Assembly (NCBI GenBank): GCA_964626405.1
Contig: CAZVFE010000067.1
Span: 1 to 8,202 of the forward strand
DNA length: 8,202 nucleotides
Direction of reading: 5' to 3'
Source of the DNA: CAZVFE01 sp964626405
Lineage (GTDB): Bacteria > Bacteroidota > Bacteroidia > Cytophagales > Spirosomataceae
Positions 1 through 5,440 of this stretch are shown here, piece after piece. The notes beneath the pieces were generated by a model. It was not told the DNA's origin. It did no database searches and saw only the letters and a program-made list of their open reading frames with translations. Position 1 is the stretch's first letter. Every line of letters begins with the position of its first letter. Position numbers and translations under genes: made by a program.

Positions 1-442
1 AATTGAAAATACATTTTAATACCAATTGGTTCCAAGAATTTTCATCAAAATAAATCTGAGCATACGAATTATTAAAGGCAAAAGCGTCGAATATATCCCC
101 CGTATTGGATCTAACCGCCTTTCGTCCTATTTCTACCAAATCCTCAGGATAATTCATTTCCTTAAGTCCTATTATTATCGCTCTTGCTTCTTGAATTTCA
201 GCCTGATCATACAAGGATTCCAAAGTTTTTCGAAATTCTTCTCTGGATAATAATTCTTCTATTCGCTTAATGATTAAAATTCTTCCCCATATTAATAGCT
301 CAGATTGCTTTTCAATAAAGCGATGTGCCATTACAAAATATACTTTTAAATCTGAAATATTCTCTGTGCTAAGAACTTCTTTTAACCAGTTTATCGATTT
401 TTCTGGAGCTTTTTCACTAAATATTTGAAATAATGCGGACAC
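1..442 (-). CDS. eboA: EboA-family protein, N-terminal part (gene runs off the left edge)
   Basis: Reading the minus strand from a GTG at 442-440 gives 147 uninterrupted codons to the window edge. An in-frame TAA lies eight codons upstream and no ATG is available near the start, so GTG is the best start. The N-terminal part (residues 1-110) is helical and charged. Residues 114-143 carry a stretch typical of EboA: TGDIFDAFAFNNSY, then YFDENSWNQLVLK (compare the family's NNPYPAEYF..WNQLVLKA). EboA belongs to the ebo cluster (eboA-F), found in cyanobacteria, Bacteroidota and a few other bacteria. In Nostoc the cluster is needed for export of a scytonemin precursor to the periplasm; its chemistry and its role in Bacteroidota are not settled. 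The other ebo genes would be expected further left. It is transcribed divergently from the radical SAM gene. Assignment is by remembered family motifs; I am fairly sure of the family, less of function. Confidence 0.75.
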   Translation of the reverse strand, partial: MSALFQIFSEKAPEKSINWLKEVLSTENISDLKVYFVMAHRFIEKQSELLIWGRILIIKRIEELLSREEFRKTLESLYDQAEIQEARAIIIGLKEMNYPEDLVEIGRKAVRSNTGDIFDAFAFNNSYAQIYFDENSWNQLVLKCIFN

Positions 443-467
443 GTTTTTAACTAATAGGTTTAATTAA

Positions 468-475
468 CAAAAATA
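468..475 (-). promoter_or_regulatory. Candidate -7 box for eboA
   Basis: The minus strand reads TATTTTTG, an exact match to the Bacteroidota sigma-A -7 consensus TAnnTTTG. It lies about 25 nt upstream of the GTG start. I see no TTTG -33 element at the expected spacing, so this rests on one half-site in AT-rich DNA. Confidence 0.35.
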
Positions 476-516
476 CAATTTTAGAGGTTTTAATAAAATT
501 TTACAGGCTTTTATTT

Positions 517-524
517 TAAATTTG
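517..524 (+). promoter_or_regulatory. Candidate -7 box for the radical SAM gene
   Basis: TAAATTTG matches TAnnTTTG exactly and lies 18 nt before the ATG, giving a very short leader. No clear TTTG -33 element is present 19-21 bp upstream. With the minus-strand box at 468-475 it makes the 443-542 gap a plausible divergent promoter region. Confidence 0.4.
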
Positions 525-542
525 TAAATTATTCAAATAGGT

Positions 543-2372
543 ATGGATTTAAGACCGATTACAGATTGGCTACCTCTTACAAAAAAGGAGGTTGAAAAAA
601 GGGGATGGGAGGAATTGGATGTAATTCTGATTTCAGGAGATGCTTATGTAGATCATCCTGCTTTTGGAACTGCTGTGATTGGCAGAATTATTGAGTCTGA
701 GGGAATGCGTGTAGCAATTATTGCACAACCTAATTGGCAAGATGATTTGAGGGATTTTAAAAAATTAGGAAAACCGAAGTATTTTTTTGGAGTCACCTCT
801 GGTTGTATGGATTCAATGGTAAATCATTATACAGCCAATAAACGTTTGCGTTCAAACGATTCTTATACCCCAGGTGGAGTAGCTGGGTTTCGACCAGATT
901 ATGCTACCTCGGTCTATTCAAAAATTTTGAAATCTATCTATCCGGATGTGCCAGTATTAATTGGCGGAATTGAAGCCTCTTTACGCAGAGTTACTCATTA
1001 TGATTATTGGGCAGATAAATTATTTCCTTCGATTTTGGTAGATTCCCAGGCAGATATGCTTGTTTACGGAATGGGAGAGCAACCTTTGAGAGATATTTTA
1101 AGAGCCTGCAAAGAAGGAAAATCCTTTGATCAGATGCATGATATTCCTCAAGTGGCATTTTTGGTAAACCCCAATGAATCTTTAAGCGAAATGCCAACTG
1201 TTTCCTTGGCAAGCCACGAAGAATGTGTTCAAGATAAGGTAAAATACGCCTCAAATTTTAAATTTGTAGAAGTTGAATCCAATAAGCTACAAGCAAATCG
1301 TTTGACTCAAAAAGTTGGGAATCAGATTTTGGTGATTAATCCTCCTTTTAAAACAATGACTGAGAAGGAAATGGATAAATCCTTTGATTTACCCTATACC
1401 CGTTTGCCTCATCCAAAATATAAAAAGAGAGGGCCCATTCCTGCATATGAAATGATTAAATTTTCCGTAAATATGCACAGAGGATGTTTTGGAGGTTGTA
1501 GTTTTTGTACAATTTCTGCGCATCAAGGAAAATTTATCGCTTCCCGTTCAGAAAAATCTATTTTAAAAGAAGTGGATGAGCTAACTAAACACCCTGAATT
1601 CAAAGGATATATATCTGATTTAGGTGGTCCATCTGCCAATATGTATCGAATGAAAGGAAAAGATGAATCCATTTGCGAGAGATGTTCGTCTCCTTCTTGT
1701 ATTCACCCTGTAATTTGTAATAATTTAGATACTTCCCATAAACCATTAACCAATATTTATCGAAAAGTGGATCAGCATCCAAAGGTAAAAAAAGCCTTTG
1801 TTGGTTCAGGTATTCGTTATGATTTATTAGTCGATGATTTCAATAAAAATAATCAAGATGGAAATCATGATGAATATATGGAACAATTAATAACCAGACA
1901 CGTTTCTGGTAGATTAAAGGTTGCTCCAGAACATACTTCTGATAATACTTTAAGGGTAATGCGTAAGCCATCTTTTAAATATTTTCGAAAATTCAAGGAA
2001 AAGTATGATGCCATTCAAGGAAAACATGGGTTAAAACAACCTTTGATTCCGTATTTTATTTCTTCCCATCCAGGTTGTGAAGAAGTTGATATGGCCAATC
2101 TTGCTGCCGAAACGAAAGATTTGGGATTCCAATTGGAGCAGGTTCAAGATTTTACTCCTACACCCATGACTGTCTCTGAGGTGATTTTCTACACAGGATT
2201 ACACCCATATACTTTACAGCCAATCAGTACCCCAAAAACCAAAGAAGAAAAGCAAAATCAAAATAAATACTTCTTTTGGTATAAAAATGAATACAAAGAT
2301 TGGATTCGTAATAGATTGAATAAATTAAATCGTCCTGATCTTGCTGAAAAATTATTGAGAAGAAAGTTTTAA
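543..2372 (+). CDS. YgiQ family radical SAM protein
   Basis: A 609-residue member of the YgiQ family of radical SAM proteins, whose substrate is unknown. Order of parts: an N-terminal Radical_SAM_N-type domain (about 1-280; WEELDVILISGDAYVDHP near the start, then VLIGGIEASLRR); the radical SAM core with the Cx3Cx2C iron-sulfur motif at C315, C319 and C322 (HRGCFGGCSFC); a second cysteine cluster at C378, C381, C386 and C392, which could bind another metal cluster; and the conserved tail with QVQDFTPTPMTVSEVIFYTG (DUF3362-like). E. coli YgiQ is longer, with an extended C-terminus; about 600 residues seems normal for Bacteroidota. All three SAM cysteines are intact, so it should be active. It stands alone: eboA is divergent and a terminator follows 20 nt after the stop. 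The ATG is the only sensible start before the conserved N-terminus. The protein is presumably cytoplasmic. Confidence 0.95.
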   Translation: MDLRPITDWLPLTKKEVEKRGWEELDVILISGDAYVDHPAFGTAVIGRIIESEGMRVAIIAQPNWQDDLRDFKKLGKPKYFFGVTSGCMDSMVNHYTANKRLRSNDSYTPGGVAGFRPDYATSVYSKILKSIYPDVPVLIGGIEASLRRVTHYDYWADKLFPSILVDSQADMLVYGMGEQPLRDILRACKEGKSFDQMHDIPQVAFLVNPNESLSEMPTVSLASHEECVQDKVKYASNFKFVEVESNKLQANRLTQKVGNQILVINPPFKTMTEKEMDKSFDLPYTRLPHPKYKKRGPIPAYEMIKFSVNMHRGCFGGCSFCTISAHQGKFIASRSEKSILKEVDELTKHPEFKGYISDLGGPSANMYRMKGKDESICERCSSPSCIHPVICNNLDTSHKPLTNIYRKVDQHPKVKKAFVGSGIRYDLLVDDFNKNNQDGNHDEYMEQLITRHVSGRLKVAPEHTSDNTLRVMRKPSFKYFRKFKEKYDAIQGKHGLKQPLIPYFISSHPGCEEVDMANLAAETKDLGFQLEQVQDFTPTPMTVSEVIFYTGLHPYTLQPISTPKTKEEKQNQNKYFFWYKNEYKDWIRNRLNKLNRPDLAEKLLRRKF

Positions 2373-2383
2373 AGTGAAAAGGT

Positions 2384-2417
2384 AAAAAAAAAGCCAGTCA
2401 AAAACCGGCTCATTTTT
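2384..2417. terminator. Bidirectional intrinsic terminator
   Basis: The stem pairs 2392-2398 (AGCCAGT) with 2404-2410 (ACCGGCT) around a CAAAA loop, with one A-C mismatch. On the plus strand it is followed by CATTTTT, 20 nt after the radical SAM stop codon. On the minus strand the hairpin is followed by eight T (2391 down to 2384), a stronger tract, which suggests its main use is to end a minus-strand transcript (the small-RNA candidate). Confidence 0.75.
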
Positions 2418-2485
2418 AAAATACCTAACCACTAATAATCTTTAATATTTTGAAAGCTATATTGCTTTTAGTATCTTAATTTCGT
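2384..2485 (-). ncRNA. Candidate small RNA gene (about 100 nt), family not recognised
   Basis: The minus strand has a full transcription unit with no credible reading frame. A TTTG-N19-TATATTTG promoter lies just upstream (2490-2520). The expected start is near 2485, and a hairpin with an eight-T tract ends the unit at about 2384. The body can fold: AAAGC (2464-2468 on minus) pairs with GCTTT (2453-2457) around a 6-nt loop, and ATACTAA (minus, 2474-2468) can pair with TTAGGTAT (minus, 2428-2421) with one bulged G. These two helices share base 2468, so they compete at their junction. The only ATG opens a 14-codon frame through the terminator and looks accidental. The transcript converges on the radical SAM mRNA and shares its terminator, so an antisense role at that 3' end is possible. 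Known Bacteroidota RNA families such as Flavo-1 or 6S-Flavo were considered, but I cannot match them from memory. Confidence 0.55.
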
Positions 2486-2489
2486 AATA

Positions 2490-2520
2490 CAAATATAGCA
2501 AGAGTTAAAATTAATTCAAA
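2490..2520 (-). promoter_or_regulatory. Bacteroidota-type promoter for the small-RNA candidate
   Basis: On the minus strand TTTG (2520-2517) is followed, after exactly 19 bp, by TATATTTG (2497-2490). This is essentially the published Bacteroidota -33/-7 arrangement and one of the two best promoters in the window. No protein gene lies in a position to use it: reading left it meets only the terminator at 2384-2417 and then the antisense strand of the radical SAM gene. Confidence 0.65.
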
Positions 2521-2637
2521 TAGTAATAATTTTTTTTTCTATATTTTCTATAAAAATTGATTATGACAGGGCAAATTAGGCTATTTTTTTTTATTAATCG
2601 TTTAAATAAAGTCCCAAAATGAATTTATTATTCAATT

Positions 2638-3180
2638 ATGAATAAATTTTTCCATTCCTTATTTGTTTTTACTCTTACACTATTCATGATTTCCTGTGAA
2701 TCGAATGAAAATTATGATTCTCAGATAGTTATAAATAAAGAGGAGGAATCGGATTGGAAATTAGCATCTTTAGCGGTAAAGCAATTTTTTATTGGTGATC
2801 GTTCTGTAATCAATAATGTAACTATTGGAAAAAAAATAAATTCTATTCCAATTCCATTACCAAACTATCAGAAAATAAAGGAAAATCAGGTTTATCCCTT
2901 ATTTGAATCTTCCAATTATCTTAATTTTTCAGATTTATCTATTTCGTTCAATAAAGATTCAACAATTAAGGAATTAATATTTGATATTTATATTGAAAGA
3001 AAAAATGAAATGAGTCTTTTAGAAAAAGACATGGAAGTTTTTTTTGAAAAAAGATTTGGGAAGCCAGAAACCTTGGATTCAGGAATGGATTATTGGGAAA
3101 AAAATAATACCCGAATCTACATGGTTAAATCTGATGACCATTTTGATTCGGGTATTCGGGTATTAATTCGAAAAAATTAA
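2638..3180 (+). CDS. Hypothetical lipoprotein
   Basis: I do not recognise this 180-residue protein. The N-terminus MNKFFHSLFVFTLTLFMISC is a type II signal peptide: a charged start, a hydrophobic stretch of about 13 residues and a lipobox ending at Cys20. The residues after it (ESNENYDSQ) resemble the acidic export signals of surface lipoproteins in Bacteroidota, so it may face outwards; that is inference. The rest is a soluble, rather polar domain with no motif I know. Its second half alternates short beta-like stretches (LNFSDLSISF, IKELIFDIYIE, GIRVLIRKN), suggesting a small alpha/beta fold. The ATG is chosen because it begins the signal peptide. No good promoter is seen upstream; a weak TTG (2557) with TATTTTTT (2582) is the best. 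Its TAA overlaps the TAA of the converging ilvE by four bases, and its 3' end contains the ilvE terminator. Confidence 0.8.
   Translation: MNKFFHSLFVFTLTLFMISCESNENYDSQIVINKEEESDWKLASLAVKQFFIGDRSVINNVTIGKKINSIPIPLPNYQKIKENQVYPLFESSNYLNFSDLSISFNKDSTIKELIFDIYIERKNEMSLLEKDMEVFFEKRFGKPETLDSGMDYWEKNNTRIYMVKSDDHFDSGIRVLIRKN
3098..3156 (-). terminator. Intrinsic terminator of the ilvE transcript, inside the lipoprotein coding sequence
   Basis: A 12-bp perfect inverted repeat (AATACCCGAATC at 3106-3117, complement at 3145-3156) encloses a second 5-bp stem (ATGGT 3121-3125 with ACCAT 3137-3141). On the minus strand the hairpin begins about 20 nt after the ilvE stop codon. One base after the stem comes a run of seven T (3104 down to 3098). 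No T run follows on the plus strand, so it should work only for the minus-strand operon. It lies wholly within the last 85 bases of the facing lipoprotein gene. Confidence 0.8.
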
Positions 3181-4229
3181 ATTTCTAAAATCCAATTATA
3201 TCTATCAGGAATCAATCCTAATTTAAGATCATTAATTTCTTTTAGGACTTTTAAAGTAAAGGCATCTTTGGGAGTTTCAGGCAATTGATAATTCTTTCCT
3301 TTATAACCAATCTCTGAAATATGCGTAATTACTGCCGCTGTTCCAGCACCAAAGGCTTCATTCACCTTACCTGATTCGATTCCTTCAATTAGTTCTTCTA
3401 CAGATATACTTCTTTCTTCTACTTCTATTCCCCAATCCTTGGCAATTTGAATGATGGATCTTCTTGTAATTCCATCTAAAATGGACGTAGAAGGTGCAGC
3501 AGAAACTAATTTTCCATCAATCATAAACATGATATTCATCGTGCCTGCTTCCTCGATATATTTATGCTCTTTGGCATCTGTCCAAATTAATTGGTCATAT
3601 CCTTCTGAAACTGCTTTGGCAGTAGGATATAAAGAGCCAGCATAATTTCCTGCATTTTTAGAATAACCCACCCCACCTTTTGCTGCACGAATATATTCTG
3701 TCTCAATTTTTACTCTTAAGGGCTTGCTATAATAGGCTCCAACTGGAGAATTGATAATCATAAAACGATAGGTTTTGGAAGGACTAACCCCTAAATATTC
3801 ATCTGTTCCAAACATAAATGGTCTTATATACAAAGAATAACCTTCTTTTTCCGGTACCCAGGCACTGTCTAATTTGATTAATTCCTTTAGATTGTCCATG
3901 AAGATTTCCCTTGGAACTAAAGGCATAGCCATTCTTTCAGCAGAAATATTTAATCTATTGAAATTGTCTTCCGGACGAAAAATTCTTACTTTTCCGTCTT
4001 TTCCTTTATAGGCCTTTAAGCCTTCGAAAATAGATTGACCATAATGAATGGACATCAACGCAGGTTGAAATTCCATTGGGCCATAGGGAACAATCTTTGA
4101 ACTCTGCCAATCACCATTTGCATATTCAGCAATATACATATGGTCTGCAAAGGTTCTACCGAATATTAGATTATCGAAATCAATTCGGTTAATTCTTGAT
4201 TCTACTACTTGACTGATGCTTGTTTTCAT
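3177..4229 (-). CDS. ilvE: Branched-chain amino acid aminotransferase
   Basis: A 350-residue fold-type IV PLP aminotransferase that interconverts leucine, isoleucine and valine with their 2-oxo acids, using 2-oxoglutarate/glutamate; cytoplasmic. It has the eukaryote-like (BCAT2) layout: HYGQSIFEGLKAYKGKDG (62-79), FRPEDNFNRLN (84-94), YIRPFMFGTDEYLGV (134-148), and the PLP lysine in KGGVGYSKNAGNYAGSL, which I place at Lys191. The cofactor-site EEAGTMN (226-232) and LDGITRRSI (251-259) follow. The length is normal for the family. The usual GGNYA after the lysine reads AGNYA here, a small change. It is the second gene of a two-gene operon, starting 4 nt after the adenosyltransferase stop, and the pair ends at the terminator at 3098-3156. 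No BCAA leader or attenuator is visible. The ATG is supported by family length and by the operon junction. Confidence 0.95.
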   Translation of the reverse strand: MKTSISQVVESRINRIDFDNLIFGRTFADHMYIAEYANGDWQSSKIVPYGPMEFQPALMSIHYGQSIFEGLKAYKGKDGKVRIFRPEDNFNRLNISAERMAMPLVPREIFMDNLKELIKLDSAWVPEKEGYSLYIRPFMFGTDEYLGVSPSKTYRFMIINSPVGAYYSKPLRVKIETEYIRAAKGGVGYSKNAGNYAGSLYPTAKAVSEGYDQLIWTDAKEHKYIEEAGTMNIMFMIDGKLVSAAPSTSILDGITRRSIIQIAKDWGIEVEERSISVEELIEGIESGKVNEAFGAGTAAVITHISEIGYKGKNYQLPETPKDAFTLKVLKEINDLKLGLIPDRYNWILEI

Positions 4230-4233
4230 TTAT

Positions 4234-4788
4234 TTACTTCCCTGAGATCCAAGGTATTTCATTAATGTTGTAATCTTTGTGTAATTTTCGTGATAAAACG
4301 AAAAGATAATCTGAAAATCGATTAAGATAGACTAATGCAACATCATAACCTTGTACATAATTTTCATTTATCCACTTAATTAGGCTTCTTTCAGCTCTTC
4401 TGCAAACGGACCTGCAGACATGGACCCTTGCGATAGTTTCGTTTCCACCTGGGAGAATAAAATTTCTCAGAGGTTCCAGTTCACCATCAATTTCATCAAT
4501 TTTTTCTTCCAGTTCAACAATTTCATTTAAAGAAACCATTTTCATATTGCCCAAAGATTTAGGATCGTTTGATGCTATATGGGCTCCAATAGTAAAGATG
4601 GTAGACTGGCAATTTTGAATAAATTGAATTAATTTTTTATCATCAATTCGAGATGTAAATAATCCAAGATGGGAATTTAATTCATCCAAATCGCCCATGG
4701 CAACAATTCTCGTTTCAGCCTTAGACATGACAGCCCCGTCCGCTAGGCGGGTAAGGCCCTTATCTCCTGTTTTTGTGTATATTGCCAT
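4234..4788 (-). CDS. Cob(I)alamin / cob(I)yrinic acid a,c-diamide adenosyltransferase, PduO type
   Basis: This 184-residue protein is a PduO/MMAB-type ATP:corrinoid adenosyltransferase, which transfers the adenosyl group of ATP to cob(I)alamin to make the B12 coenzyme; cytoplasmic, normally a trimer. Motifs: the N-terminal ATP-binding YTKTGDKGLTRL (4-15), DELNSHLG (34-41), FILPGG (110-115), the arginine-rich CRRAERSL (129-136) and YLNRFSDYLFVLSRK (154-168). All main motifs are present and the length is typical. The stretch ADGAVMSK (16-23) differs from the usual GGxRVxK, and AMGDLDE replaces the common AYGxxDE, so it is a somewhat divergent copy. It heads a two-gene operon with ilvE. Adenosylcobalamin serves methylmalonyl-CoA mutase, which acts below valine and isoleucine breakdown, so the pairing may be metabolic. 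No cobalamin riboswitch is visible upstream. Confidence 0.92.
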   Translation of the reverse strand: MAIYTKTGDKGLTRLADGAVMSKAETRIVAMGDLDELNSHLGLFTSRIDDKKLIQFIQNCQSTIFTIGAHIASNDPKSLGNMKMVSLNEIVELEEKIDEIDGELEPLRNFILPGGNETIARVHVCRSVCRRAERSLIKWINENYVQGYDVALVYLNRFSDYLFVLSRKLHKDYNINEIPWISGK

Positions 4789-4807
4789 TTCAATTTAGTT
4801 TAATTTT

Positions 4808-4839
4808 CAAATCTAGTATATTTATCGAATATTTCACAA
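4808..4839 (-). promoter_or_regulatory. Promoter of the adenosyltransferase-ilvE operon
   Basis: On the minus strand TTG (4839-4837) is followed after 21 bp by TAGATTTG (4815-4808), an exact match to the Bacteroidota -7 box. The box ends 19 nt before the ATG, so the leader would be only about 15 nt, leaving no room for a riboswitch. The spacing is a little longer than ideal. Confidence 0.5.
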
Positions 4840-4948
4840 TTTTTTAACAGTTAAACTTATAACTTTTTTAAGATTGGATGATTATATTATTTTAGTCAAA
4901 ATTAGGTAAGTAGGAGATTGAGTTGTAATTTTAGGCATAATTTAAATT

Positions 4949-5437
4949 ATGAGTATAGAATTTTTCCTATTTCGAGCACTTAAATGGATTTTACTAATTG
5001 TTTTTGCAATTAGTTTATTATTTGTTTATCGTGGCTTGCCCGATCCAGCAGCCGTTCATTTTGATATGGATGGTCAGCCAGATGGGTTTTTGCCAAAAAC
5101 ACAAATCTTTTATTTATTAGGAGGAATCGTAATATTATTCAATATTTTGGTTGGAACAGTAGCAAAACTAGTTTTGAAAGTTCCTATTTCAAATGAATTT
5201 TTAAAATCGAAGGGGCAAGAGGAAGTCAGAATGGTTTTTGCTCATTTTTTTAATTTTTTCTTAGTACTATTAAATGCCTATGCTGCTTATATTACTAGAG
5301 TATTAATCATGACAAACGACTCAAGGACCTCTGATACAGATTATTCCTATTTAGGATCCATGGCCCTGGTTTTCATATTAATTTGGTTGATCTATCCAAT
5401 TGCTAGAATCATATTCATGCCAAATAAAATTTCATAA
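4949..5437 (+). CDS. DUF1648/SdpI-like four-helix membrane protein
   Basis: A 162-residue inner-membrane protein with four likely transmembrane helices (about 11-27, 53-76, 97-118 and 135-156). The loop after the first helix carries the DUF1648 signature LPDPAAVHFDMDGQPDGFLPK (30-50), in which the Pro-rich start, HF and G.PDG are the family's hallmarks. This domain also begins SdpI, the immunity protein against the toxin SdpC in Bacillus, but most DUF1648 proteins have no known role, and the extra SdpI helices are absent here, so an immunity function should not be assumed. The ATG sits in TAAATTATGAG, the same 11-mer as at the start of the next gene. The following QueA-like gene begins 3 nt after its stop, so the two are almost certainly co-transcribed; the functional link is unknown. 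The only promoter hint is a weak TAATTTTA at 4926-4933. Confidence 0.85.
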   Translation: MSIEFFLFRALKWILLIVFAISLLFVYRGLPDPAAVHFDMDGQPDGFLPKTQIFYLLGGIVILFNILVGTVAKLVLKVPISNEFLKSKGQEEVRMVFAHFFNFFLVLLNAYAAYITRVLIMTNDSRTSDTDYSYLGSMALVFILIWLIYPIARIIFMPNKIS

Positions 5438-5440
5438 ATT

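Noticed and set aside
26..250. 74-codon plus-strand frame at the left edge
   Set aside because: It lies antisense to the eboA-like gene, which has recognisable family motifs; the plus-strand translation has none.
991..1254. Minus-strand frame inside the radical SAM gene
   Set aside because: Shadow of a well-conserved coding sequence; no motif or start signal of its own. The same applies to the minus-strand frame at 1600-1782.
2371..2415. 14-codon minus-strand ORF in the small-RNA candidate
   Set aside because: It starts inside the terminator hairpin and its Phe codons come from the T tract; it is a by-product of the terminator.
2563..2622. 20-codon ORF beginning MTGQIRLF upstream of the lipoprotein gene
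   Set aside because: Very short, its middle is a poly-T run, and no promoter or family supports it.
3180..3230. Terminator for the lipoprotein gene inside ilvE
   Set aside because: Only a 4-bp AGGA/TCCT stem with no real T tract is present.
3451..3645. Plus-strand frame opposite ilvE
   Set aside because: Antisense to conserved aminotransferase codons, with no supporting features.
4789..4948. Cobalamin riboswitch ahead of the adenosyltransferase gene
   Set aside because: The gap is only 160 bp, AT-rich, without a B12-box-like sequence, and the likely promoter leaves about 15 nt of leader.
4949..5437. Toxin immunity (SdpI) function for the DUF1648 protein
   Set aside because: Only the short DUF1648 part is present, the extra SdpI helices are absent and there is no toxin gene or partner regulator nearby.
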